9,637 nucleotides of DNA, from positions 1-9,637 of the forward strand of contig JAKBAU010000129.1 of the NCBI GenBank assembly GCA_021808875.1, given 5' to 3'. This stretch comes from Pseudomonadota bacterium. Its GTDB lineage: Bacteria > Pseudomonadota > Alphaproteobacteria > Micropepsales > Micropepsaceae. The notes under the pieces are model-generated. The model was not told the origin of the DNA. It saw only the letters and a list, made by a program, of their open reading frames with translations, and did no database searches. The position numbers were made by a program, and so were the translations under genes. Below are positions 1-6,027 of this stretch, piece after piece. Position 1 is the first letter of the stretch; each line of letters starts with the position of its first letter.

Positions 1-10
1 CATCGAGCAT

Positions 11-39
11 GGGGCCATCCCCGCGCGGGCGGGGGAACC
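11..39 (-). repeat. CRISPR repeat 2
   Basis: This is the second repeat copy, identical over all 29 nt to the leader-proximal one, with no sign of the degeneration seen at trailer ends. The array therefore very likely continues beyond base 1. Bases 1-10 are the start of the next spacer. Confidence 0.95.
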
Positions 40-71
40 TGCGCCAGACGCACCGCGCCCTGCACGGCCAC
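40..71 (-). other. CRISPR spacer 1 (newest, 32 nt)
   Basis: This is the only complete spacer in the window. It is GC-rich and on the minus strand begins GTGGCCGTGCAGG. As the spacer next to the leader it should be the most recently acquired. I cannot identify its target from the sequence alone; nothing elsewhere in the window visibly matches it. Confidence 0.9.
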
Positions 72-100
72 GGGGCCATCCCCGCGCGGGCGGGGGAACC
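72..100 (-). repeat. CRISPR repeat 1 (leader-proximal)
   Basis: This is the first repeat after the leader and would be the copy duplicated during spacer acquisition. On the plus strand the 3' handle is 72-79, the hairpin stem arms are 80-85 and 90-95, the loop is 86-89, and the 5' GGTT end is 97-100. It is identical to the next copy. Confidence 0.95.
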
Positions 101-148
101 TCTGACCCATAAGAGACTAATCCTATTCACTTTGTCAAAGAGTAGGCG
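101..148 (-). promoter_or_regulatory. CRISPR leader with array promoter
   Basis: This short stretch, more AT-rich than its surroundings, separates the cas2 stop from the first repeat. On the minus strand it has a perfect -35 hexamer TTGACA (plus coordinates 133-138), an 18-bp spacer and a -10-like TCTTAT (109-114, 4 of 6 consensus bases). The predicted start falls near 101-103, at the edge of the first repeat. An 11-bp odd palindrome, CTTTGTCAAAG (130-140), covers the -35. I see no clear IHF consensus in the leader. The functional leader may extend into the 3' end of cas2. The leader role follows from position and array orientation; the promoter is inferred from hexamers only. Confidence 0.7.
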
Positions 149-442
149 TCAATCGCGACGCACCAGCAATACCCCATCAACATCTATCAACGGCCTCGGC
201 GGAAGGCCTAGCGAGACGAGGCCCAGTCTGCCCGGTGCGGCATCATCTCGCCAGACCATCAGTACCGATCCGCCGGGAACCGCCTCCCACCACCGATTCA
301 GAACCGTCCAGAGACGTTGCCGCACGCCGCGCGACAGTTCCGGCGCAACGAATACACCTGGTCCAATCTCTGGCATGAGGCTAGACAAAAAACCGCGATA
401 GCGGTCGGGTACATCGCGTGTCACCACCACCGTCATCGGCAT
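149..442 (-). CDS. cas2: CRISPR-associated protein Cas2, type I-E
   Basis: Cas2 is the small dimeric core of the Cas1-Cas2 integrase, which inserts new spacers at the leader-repeat junction. The 97-residue product has the I-E Cas2 pattern: an N-terminal strand MPMTVVVTRDV, then residues resembling the E. coli segments RGxL and GVYV (here RGFL and GVFV), VLMVWRDD in the middle, and the C-terminal IDVDGVLLV strand that in E. coli contacts Cas1. Asp10 is at the position of the acidic residue after the first strand. The ATG at 442 is preceded by AGGAGGGG about 11 nt upstream; a second ATG two codons in is possible. The start lies 62 bp inside cas1, in another frame. The gene ends 47 bp before the repeat, so it directly abuts the leader. 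Length and sequence look intact. Confidence 0.95.
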   Translation of the reverse strand: MPMTVVVTRDVPDRYRGFLSSLMPEIGPGVFVAPELSRGVRQRLWTVLNRWWEAVPGGSVLMVWRDDAAPGRLGLVSLGLPPRPLIDVDGVLLVRRD

Positions 443-1328
443 CAGCCCCCCCTTCCCCTCCTGGCGGCTCTGTAAACAGTGATTTTATTCGGTCGATCAT
501 GGTTGGGATGACCTGGTCCCGCCGCAAGCGCTCGCCAACAATGCGTCGTGTCAGACGCTCAAGACCCTCGGCCGGCCGGCGTTCCGCCGCCAGCACCGCC
601 TTAAAAGCGCACGTCACGGTTATCGTGTCGCGGAACAGGTCGGCTATGTCGAGGACAAAGCTTTGTCCGGCATCTTCGTGGATAAAGCCGAGCTGCGGGA
701 TCGTCGCGGTCGCCGATACCGCTATGGCTGCCGCCGCTTCCACTGCGCTAGCGGCGTGATTGATTGCTTGGTTTGGTGGGTCCGCGGCCAAGGGGTCAGC
801 GCGATCATAGCGCCTCCCCTGCCAACGAATGCCCATCCGCTCCGCTGTCAGCCGATACATCTCCTTTACCCGCGCACCCTCGATGCCGCGCAGCACCGCG
901 ATATCGCGGTGCGGCAGCACCTCGCCAAGACGCCAAGCATACATCCGCCGCGCAATTGCCATCCGGGCCCCCTTGGCATCGGCCCAGGCGCGCGCCTGGG
1001 CCCTGGCGAGTACTGAAAAATCGGGCAAGAGCGGTGGCGCAGTGTAGAGCCGCACGCCATCCTCCCCTACCGCCGCTAGCGCCGTGTTGTGTCGTGCGAG
1101 CAGCCGCAGCGCGTCATGGCTTACCGTCGAACCGGGGCCAAGGAGAACCATCGACAAGGCCTGATGCGGCACCCGGTAATCGCCAGCTGCGATTACTCCG
1201 CCGGTCGCGGCGATAAATCTCAGGCAACCATCCTCGACCGAGAGCGCCCCCCGCTCCAAATATATCAGGCCATGCCGATCGGTATGCGGCAGGCGGGCTT
1301 GTTCTAGCCCGAGGCGCCCCTTCAGCAT
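381..1328 (-). CDS. cas1: CRISPR-associated endonuclease/integrase Cas1, type I-E
   Basis: Cas1 is the metal-dependent integrase subunit that, with Cas2, catalyses spacer insertion. The 315-residue product shows an N-terminal beta domain (about 1-95, with LIYLERGALSVEDG and the GSTVSHDAL segment) and a helical catalytic domain. Conserved metal ligands are Glu150 (RGIEGARVKEMY), His217 (PQLGFIHEDAGQSF), Asp227 and Asp230 (LDIADLF), equivalent to E. coli E141, H208, D218 and D221. The ATG at 1328 is chosen because the family begins at this point and AGGA precedes it; the frame is open further upstream, but only antisense to nothing recognisable and inside cas6e. It starts 4 bp after the cas6e stop. 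The C-terminal tail from about 288 is Gly/Asp-rich and its last 20 residues are encoded within cas2. Two long DNA palindromes (893-912, 981-1002) lie inside the gene. Confidence 0.96.
   Translation of the reverse strand: MLKGRLGLEQARLPHTDRHGLIYLERGALSVEDGCLRFIAATGGVIAAGDYRVPHQALSMVLLGPGSTVSHDALRLLARHNTALAAVGEDGVRLYTAPPLLPDFSVLARAQARAWADAKGARMAIARRMYAWRLGEVLPHRDIAVLRGIEGARVKEMYRLTAERMGIRWQGRRYDRADPLAADPPNQAINHAASAVEAAAAIAVSATATIPQLGFIHEDAGQSFVLDIADLFRDTITVTCAFKAVLAAERRPAEGLERLTRRIVGERLRRDQVIPTMIDRIKSLFTEPPGGEGGADADDGGGDTRCTRPLSRFFV
893..912. repeat. Perfect 20-bp palindrome inside cas1
   Basis: Two 10-bp arms, GCACCGCGAT and ATCGCGGTGC, meet without a gap. The palindrome encodes HRDIAV of Cas1, just before catalytic Glu150. 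Function is unknown; it could be a chance product of GC-rich coding sequence. Confidence 0.85.
981..1002. repeat. Perfect 22-bp palindrome inside cas1
   Basis: Two 11-bp arms, GGCCCAGGCGC and its reverse complement, meet without a gap. The palindrome encodes the Ala/Arg/Gln stretch around residues 109-116 of Cas1. Its centre is 89 bp from that of the palindrome at 893-912. Function is unknown. Confidence 0.85.
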
Positions 1329-1332
1329 GGTC

Positions 1333-2052
1333 CTATCCCGGCCGCAGCAGCAGCATGCCGAAGCCAAAAGCACGATGCCGACCGACGCCGCGTGCGAGCA
1401 GCTCGGCAAACCGTTCAGGATCATGCACCGCCAGGCGTCCGTGGAACAAGGCTACCGGTCCGTTCACGCAACGTAACCGGCGGCCAGCATCACGCCGATA
1501 AACATGGGAGAGATGAAAACTCTCAAGCACCAGGTGCTGCGCGCTCGCCCCGCCTACCGTGAGCCGCGTACGCAACCAGTCGGCGTAAATTTCGGCACGC
1601 GCCGGCGCCCCATTGGGCGCCGTATCGCGCAGCGCGGCGAGCCAGGCATCGACTTCCCGCACCTTGTCGCGATTGCCCTCACGATCGATGCGAACGGTGG
1701 GCCGGACACGCACCGTGAAGCCGAGCGTGCGGCCAATGGCAAACCGCTCCGGCATTGGCTTGCATTCGAGGCTGTTGAGCCCGATGGCCGCGGCGACCAT
1801 GACATCAGCCGCCGTCGCCTGCGCGGCGAGTGCCGCGCCAGAATGAGGTGAATAAGCGAGCAGCGTTGGTCCCTTGCCGTTCTCCCGTAGCAGCATGAAA
1901 GGCTGCGGGCAAAACGCGCCAAATGCTGCGGAGAGCAATGCGTGCAGGGCGTAGTCCGGCTCGCCCTCGTCGAGCGGCAAGATCTTTCGTTCAGCCGCCC
2001 AACGCATGAGCTGCGTCATGTTTGGCCGGAGGCGTAGCAGGTGCAGCGTCAT
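1333..2052 (-). CDS. cas6e: CRISPR RNA endoribonuclease Cas6e (Cse3/CasE)
   Basis: Cas6e cuts the pre-crRNA at the base of each repeat hairpin, stays bound to the crRNA 3' end and is a Cascade subunit. The 239-residue product fits the family in length and in its double ferredoxin-like layout. The segment PDYALHALLSAAFG (32-45) places His37 where the catalytic histidine is expected in this branch (E. coli His20). GRTLGFTVRVRPTVR (107-121) is the central strand region, and GVGRHRAFGFGMLLLRP (222-238) is the glycine-rich RAMP loop at the C-terminus. The ATG at 2052 overlaps the cas5e stop by 4 bp (ATGA), which implies translational coupling. The assignment of His37 is by motif, not structure. 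A strong hairpin is encoded within the gene at 1603-1622. Confidence 0.95.
   Translation of the reverse strand: MTLHLLRLRPNMTQLMRWAAERKILPLDEGEPDYALHALLSAAFGAFCPQPFMLLRENGKGPTLLAYSPHSGAALAAQATAADVMVAAAIGLNSLECKPMPERFAIGRTLGFTVRVRPTVRIDREGNRDKVREVDAWLAALRDTAPNGAPARAEIYADWLRTRLTVGGASAQHLVLESFHLSHVYRRDAGRRLRCVNGPVALFHGRLAVHDPERFAELLARGVGRHRAFGFGMLLLRPG
1603..1622 (-). repeat. Strong hairpin inside the cas6e message
   Basis: A perfect 8-bp inverted repeat, CGGCGCCC and GGGCGCCG, has a 4-nt loop (AAUG in the mRNA). It lies at codons for TAPNGAP of Cas6e. All eight stem pairs are G-C, so it should be stable in the transcript. No U-tract follows, so it is not a terminator. Confidence 0.7.
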
Positions 2053-2738
2053 GTTGAAAGGCTGGCCAAACGGCGCACCAGCACGTTACGTTGCCCGCCG
2101 TGAGGGCCGGAGCGCCAGTTGCGCAAGTCGGTGACGGTCAGATGCTGATCCTGCTTCTCAGCCGGCAAATCGCCTGGGAGCAGCACCCGGGCCGGCGCGG
2201 AAGTCGGCGGAAACGCTGCCAGAAGACCAGGGGCATCGACCAGCGCATCAAATATCGGGCGCTCAGGCAGGCATGGCTTGCGGCCAAGAAACAGCGGTCG
2301 CCCTGGCGCTTGCAAAGCCCCGGCAAGTTCGTCCAGGGTCGGCGCCATTTCCGCAGGGTCGAGATAGAGAGCTACGCTGACCCGCTTGTCGGCATCGTAG
2401 TCGCGGCGGCGGATATGTGGTGAATGGTACGTATTGAGCCCGCCATCACGGCCTTCGGGGGCGCCGCGTGTGGTCCAGCCGCGATCGTCCTTGCGGAGCT
2501 GCGCGGTCTGAAAGTCGGTCAGTCGCGTCCCCTCACGTTCGATGCGCGCGGCGAAGCGTAGGCGCGCTTGCAACGCCTCAAGCGCCGGGTGGTCGCCACG
2601 CCGCCACCCGAGCGCGTTGGCCAGAAGACCAGTGAGCATCGAGGCGGCCGGAAAATCACCCACCACGCCCCGCGCATCGACCGCTTCCGCCCCGAAAGCG
2701 AGCAGCGGCCCTTCGAGCACAAGCAGCAGGATCCGCAT
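2049..2738 (-). CDS. cas5e: Cascade subunit Cas5e (CasD)
   Basis: Cas5e caps the 5' handle of the crRNA in Cascade and contacts Cas8e and the first Cas7. The 229-residue product matches the family length (E. coli CasD 224). It opens with MRILLLVLEGPLLAFG, the usual first strand of Cas5, then has a GDFPAASMLTGLLANALGW segment (28-45). A tract rich in basic residues, SPHIRRRDYDAD (106-117), corresponds to the family's TRxYLxDA region, and RPLFLGRKPCLPERP (147-161) is the characteristic GRKxCxP motif. The frame is open to 2876, but the ATG at 2738 is chosen because homology begins there and GGAGGA sits 5 bp upstream. This start is 1 bp after the cas7e stop, and the 3' end overlaps cas6e by 4 bp. 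Confidence 0.95.
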   Translation of the reverse strand: MRILLLVLEGPLLAFGAEAVDARGVVGDFPAASMLTGLLANALGWRRGDHPALEALQARLRFAARIEREGTRLTDFQTAQLRKDDRGWTTRGAPEGRDGGLNTYHSPHIRRRDYDADKRVSVALYLDPAEMAPTLDELAGALQAPGRPLFLGRKPCLPERPIFDALVDAPGLLAAFPPTSAPARVLLPGDLPAEKQDQHLTVTDLRNWRSGPHGGQRNVLVRRLASLST

Positions 2739-2739
2739 G

Positions 2740-3882
2740 CTATTCCTCCGCCGGCCCACGCACGGCCGCGGCAGCCCAGTCCGCAAGCTCATCAAGCGGG
2801 CACGGTTCGTCAACCCCAGGCAAACGCGACGGAGCGGTGCAGAGAGCAGCGCGCTGCTCGGCGCGATAGGCTGCATCGAACCGTGCGAGATGGTCCGACA
2901 GAGCTAATAACGCGTTCTCGAGAACGTCACCGCTGAGCAGCACCGGCTTACGGAACGCGCCAGCGAGGCTGCGCGGCTGGGCTACGCCCAATTCGACCAG
3001 CATCAGATCGGCGTAGGCATATGGAGCAGTGCTGCCCTTCTTGGCGCCGGGCGAAACAGTGGCGATCAGATGCAGCAGATGCTTGACGACTTGCCCCGCC
3101 AAGGCCCGGTCATTACCAACATTCTCCACCAGCGCCGGCACATCGACAACGACATAGCCATAGAACAGACCAGAGGTCAGTTCCGTATCGAAAATACCAG
3201 CGGTACCAGCCTCGCCCTCTTCAACGCGCACCAGGTCATCGACGACGGTGAAATAATCGCTTTCGGATTCCTCTTCATGAACGGTGAAGGCGTGCGCGAC
3301 GTGAATAGCGGCGTCGGTGTTGGCCTCGGGGTCGGATGTGACCATGCGGCCGAACAGAGCGGCTTCCAGCCCGACGGCGAGATTACCTGCCACCCCTCGC
3401 ATGGCGGCGAGGTTTTTCTTGCCACCGACCTTGCCGAGAGCCGCTTCGATTACCGCTTCGGCATCCTTGACGCTGCCGGCAGCGGCAGCCTTGTGGGCAA
3501 GTCCTGACAGGTAGTCGATCTCTGGTCGGCCAAGCAAAAGCGCTTGCCGTTTCTTGATATCGACATTGTCCTTGCCAAACAGCAATTGCACCAGCGCGAG
3601 ACGGATCGCATTCGCGATTTCTTGTGGCGCCTTGAGGTTCTTCATGACCTCGCGTTCCACCACATGGCGCGAACGCACCGCCATCGGTTCTCCGATTTGA
3701 TGCAGCGCCCAGCGGTCTTGCTTTTCCATCCGCCAGTGTCGTTTGAGGCACTGCGAGGACACGCGCAAGCGCGACGTTCCGCCATATGGCAAGCGCTTGG
3801 CCAATCCTGCATCGTCCCGGTTCAGCAATACCGCTGGGTAAGAGGAAAGAGTGTGGATTTGCACGAAGCGGGGTACGGTCAT
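2740..3882 (-). CDS. cas7e: Cascade backbone subunit Cas7e (Cse4/CasC)
   Basis: Cas7e forms the six-copy helical backbone of Cascade that holds the crRNA spacer. The 380-residue product begins with the family signature FVQIHTLSSYPAVLLNRDD (6-24) followed by GGTSRLRVSSQCLKRHWR (34-51), the RNA-contacting start of the RRM-like fold. AALFGRMVTSDPEANTDAA (174-192) and HVAHAFTVHEEESESDYFTVVDDL (194-217) match the conserved middle. FDTELTSGLFYGYVVVDV (231-248) is the core strand segment. It is slightly longer than E. coli CasC (363). The ATG at 3882 overlaps the cse2 stop by 4 bp. Nothing suggests truncation or frameshift; the C-terminal 20 residues are variable and end directly before the cas5e start. 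Confidence 0.97.
   Translation of the reverse strand: MTVPRFVQIHTLSSYPAVLLNRDDAGLAKRLPYGGTSRLRVSSQCLKRHWRMEKQDRWALHQIGEPMAVRSRHVVEREVMKNLKAPQEIANAIRLALVQLLFGKDNVDIKKRQALLLGRPEIDYLSGLAHKAAAAGSVKDAEAVIEAALGKVGGKKNLAAMRGVAGNLAVGLEAALFGRMVTSDPEANTDAAIHVAHAFTVHEEESESDYFTVVDDLVRVEEGEAGTAGIFDTELTSGLFYGYVVVDVPALVENVGNDRALAGQVVKHLLHLIATVSPGAKKGSTAPYAYADLMLVELGVAQPRSLAGAFRKPVLLSGDVLENALLALSDHLARFDAAYRAEQRAALCTAPSRLPGVDEPCPLDELADWAAAAVRGPAEE
2744..2749 (-). promoter_or_regulatory. Ribosome binding site of cas5e
   Basis: GGAGGA on the minus strand lies 5 nt before the ATG at 2738, and its bases also encode the last residues of Cas7e. It fixes the cas5e start against the longer upstream open frame. Confidence 0.75.
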
Positions 3883-4439
3883 GGAACCTCGGCCTGGTTG
3901 GATTGAGCTGAACGGCTGGCGTCGCGCTCAGCGCGATAATAGGCGCGTGCGATGTTTGTGCGGACACGTTCGAGGTCTGCGGCATCGTTGGAAGACGCCG
4001 CTCGGATCAACCCGATCAGTTCAGGTGGTTTGAGAGGCTGCGCTTTGGCGATCACGAAGCGGCAGGCGCGTGGCAAAAGCGCCGTGAGTGCCGCGCGATC
4101 GGCTTCCAGCAGACGAAGGAGGCGCGTTTCGGAATAGCCGGCCGCGTATAATGCGGCGCCGAATGCCATGCCACCGCTCTGTAGGCCAGGCGCGGCGAGC
4201 GCCAGTACATGGGCCAGCAGCGCCCAGTCACGCATCACCTGCATTCCAGACCACGCATCCGGCAGCATCTGCACCAGCAACCGCTGCAAGGCGGGTTCGG
4301 CGAGCATGCCAGGATCGCGCGGGTCGAGGCGACGAAGCGCGGCGCGCGGCCCTGTGCCGAAACTCTCCGCAGCAACGTACCCGGCCATTCTCAACGCGAG
4401 CGCCCCAGGATCAAGCGCCTCATCAGCCGGCTTCGTCAT
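3879..4439 (-). CDS. cse2: Cascade small subunit Cse2 (Cas11e/CasB)
   Basis: Cse2 forms the helical dimer in the belly of Cascade that stabilises the R-loop and displaced strand. The 186-residue, largely helical product has the family pattern: RAALRRLDPRDP (32-43), a central DWALLAHVLAL helix (71-81), GYSETRLLRLLEAD (101-114), and IARAYYRAE (163-171) near the C-terminus. Basic residues cluster along these helices, as expected for nucleic acid contact. The ATG at 4439 is preferred: AAGGGA lies about 6 nt upstream and the product starts MTKPADEAL. A GTG at 4478 in the same frame would add 13 unconserved residues. The start lies 17 bp inside cas8e, and the stop overlaps the cas7e start by 4 bp. 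Length is close to E. coli CasB (160) plus a longer tail. Confidence 0.93.
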   Translation of the reverse strand: MTKPADEALDPGALALRMAGYVAAESFGTGPRAALRRLDPRDPGMLAEPALQRLLVQMLPDAWSGMQVMRDWALLAHVLALAAPGLQSGGMAFGAALYAAGYSETRLLRLLEADRAALTALLPRACRFVIAKAQPLKPPELIGLIRAASSNDAADLERVRTNIARAYYRAERDASRSAQSNQAEVP

Positions 4440-5991
4440 GCGCTTTCCCTTCTTCCACGTAACGCCGCAGCTTGTCACTGCGCCACTTGGCGCTATTCAA
4501 CATTGCCCAGGCGCGCTCGCGGGCACGCCAACGTCGATACGTGGCTTTCGGCGCCGCCTTATCGGCATAGTTGAGAATTTCGCCTGCTTTGGCGAGCAGG
4601 CGGCGCACCCATTCTGCACGTGCAGCCTCGCGCCCAGCCTGCGCATCCTCTTCCATCTCGGCCCAAAGATCCCCGAAAAAACTTCGGTCGACGTCGAGAT
4701 CGAAGGCAACGAGGAAAGCTCTGATGCGTGGGTCATCGCGCTTGAGATTGACCTTATCGGGTCCGTTCTGAAGCAGCGCCAACAGGGCTGGCGTGAGCAC
4801 GCGGCCTTGAATTTCACCAGCAAGCTCCACCCGCTCGGTGGCAGCCGCTGCAGCAGAGTCGGTTGGTCCAAGAAACCGCACCTTTTCTGACAGCGGCACG
4901 CGGCGTTCATGATATCCTTCAGTTTTGCCCTGACCACGAACCAGCGCCCGCGCCAGGAGCACCATGCCCTGCCGAGGATCACCCTCGGCCGGCTCCTGCA
5001 GCGGGGCCGGGCGACCACCGTCGGCGCAAAACAGCAGATCAACCATCCGGCGATAATCGAAGCCGCGGGCATCGAGGGTCAGAGCTTTCCAGGAGCCGCC
5101 ATTTTCCACGCCCAGCGGGGTCCATGGATCCCCCGTCACGCCGCCATCGAACGGCACAATCCGGGGCGCTTTCGACGAGCCGGCGCGTGCCGACAAAACT
5201 CCATTAGATTCGACCAAGCGCACGCGGCGGCAGATTTCGATATAGTGCGGATCAAGTTGGGTTGCCGTTAGCGACGTTGTGCCATCCCATGGCTCCAGCC
5301 AAACGAGCCCGAGCCCCCCAGTCGCGGCATAGCCGTTACGCTCCACAATACCAGGACGCAGCATGAGCAACGCCCGCATGTCACGCCGCACATGCGCGCC
5401 TGGCCCTCCCGGCGGCACGCGCCCGAGCGCCGCGCGATTAGCGAAGCTGCCGTTCATGCGGCTGATACCATGAAAGAAATTCTCGGGTGGATCGCGGCCA
5501 TCCGCGCCCTGCATTGTCTGAAGAGTTGCCAGCGCAAACAACCAATCATCAGGCAGCGACGCCGCCATCACCGCCCGCTTAAGGTCATGGTTCTTCGAAG
5601 TAACTAGCATGTCCAGCCGATCTGGTGTCGCAGGTGCGCGCTTCAGCGCCGCCAGCCCGTCCGGGATCGGCGGTTGCAACAACGCGGGGCAATCCAAGGG
5701 CGCGACCAGTGACCAGGCGTGATCCTCGTGATCGTTCGGCGTCAGCGCGCGCAGCAGATCGCGCCAGGCCGCTTCGTCGGCTGGCGGTTCCGGGACGCCA
5801 GAAGCGTGCAGGGCGATAGCGCCAACCTGAACCAAGAAAGCGTGCCACGCGTGGCGCTGATGGGCGCGCAAGGCCGGAAAAGAGACAATCCGGTCGGCCA
5901 TAAGAGCCGCCAGGACGCCCGGAAGTGTTAACAGAACAACGCCCTCCCCGCCCCGCACAGCCCGTATCAGCGGCAAGAGTAGCGTATTCAT
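4423..5991 (-). CDS. cas8e: Cascade large subunit Cas8e (Cse1/CasA)
   Basis: Cas8e recognises the PAM, starts DNA unwinding and recruits Cas3. The 522-residue product is close to E. coli CasA (502). The N-terminus lacks the familiar FxLxxEPWIPV form; it reads MNTLLLPLIRAV, then VVLLTLPGVLAAL and SFPALRAHQRHAWHAFLVQ (37-55), a variant I associate with alphaproteobacterial I-E systems. Conserved stretches include DMLVTSKNHDLKRA (127-140), HGISRMNGSFANR (174-186), LVWLEPWDGTTSL (229-241) and DPHYIEICRRVRLV (247-260). The C-terminal part from about 385 is a helical bundle ending in basic residues (RRWRARERAWAML). The ATG at 5991 follows GGGGGA by 4 nt. It starts 36 bp after cas3, closer than in E. 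coli, where a long intergenic region separates them. I cannot assign the PAM residues with confidence. Confidence 0.95.
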   Translation of the reverse strand: MNTLLLPLIRAVRGGEGVVLLTLPGVLAALMADRIVSFPALRAHQRHAWHAFLVQVGAIALHASGVPEPPADEAAWRDLLRALTPNDHEDHAWSLVAPLDCPALLQPPIPDGLAALKRAPATPDRLDMLVTSKNHDLKRAVMAASLPDDWLFALATLQTMQGADGRDPPENFFHGISRMNGSFANRAALGRVPPGGPGAHVRRDMRALLMLRPGIVERNGYAATGGLGLVWLEPWDGTTSLTATQLDPHYIEICRRVRLVESNGVLSARAGSSKAPRIVPFDGGVTGDPWTPLGVENGGSWKALTLDARGFDYRRMVDLLFCADGGRPAPLQEPAEGDPRQGMVLLARALVRGQGKTEGYHERRVPLSEKVRFLGPTDSAAAAATERVELAGEIQGRVLTPALLALLQNGPDKVNLKRDDPRIRAFLVAFDLDVDRSFFGDLWAEMEEDAQAGREAARAEWVRRLLAKAGEILNYADKAAPKATYRRWRARERAWAMLNSAKWRSDKLRRYVEEGKAHDEAG

Positions 5992-6027
5992 CCGTTCCCC
6001 CGACAGAAGTTTTCGGACGATTGCAGA

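Larger units (their letters stand above)
1..100 (-). CRISPR. Type I-E CRISPR array, leader-proximal end (partial)
   Basis: Two identical repeat copies (11-39 and 72-100) start 61 nt apart, which matches the 29-nt repeat plus 32-nt spacer geometry of type I-E. Read on the minus strand, the repeat starts GGTTCCCCCG and ends ATGGCCCC. Between these lies a 6-bp stem, CCCCGC pairing with GCGGGG around a CCGC loop. Cas6e cuts at the 3' base of such a stem, so each crRNA should carry the 8-nt 5' handle AUGGCCCC (E. coli has AUAAACCG). The orientation agrees with the cas operon upstream. The first spacer is complete (40-71). The second is cut by the window edge, with only 10 nt visible, so the array length is unknown. 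A T follows both repeat copies on the plus strand (40 and 101), so a 30-nt repeat with a 31-nt spacer cannot be excluded. Confidence 0.97.

Noticed and set aside
102..200. IHF-like site in the leader or the end of cas2 (ATCAA segments at about 178-190).
   Set aside because: The TTR half of the consensus is missing at the required distance in each candidate.
1329..1424. Extension of Cas1 upstream to 1424.
   Set aside because: The added residues lie inside cas6e and include a CCCC stretch unlike any Cas1; family similarity begins at the ATG at 1328.
2739..2876. Extension of Cas5e upstream to 2876.
   Set aside because: It would overlap cas7e by over 130 bp. The conserved MRILLLVLEGPL start and the GGAGGA site support 2738.
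2913..2926. 14-bp palindrome CGTTCTCGAGAACG inside cas7e.
   Set aside because: A palindrome of this length is expected by chance about once in a window of this size.
4440..4478. GTG start for cse2 at 4478.
   Set aside because: The added 13 residues show no family match, and the ATG at 4439 has its own ribosome binding site.
5994..6002. GTTCCCCCG, nine bases identical to the start of the CRISPR repeat, just before cas8e.
   Set aside because: It is the complement of the cas8e Shine-Dalgarno region; no stem or handle follows, so it is not a repeat remnant.
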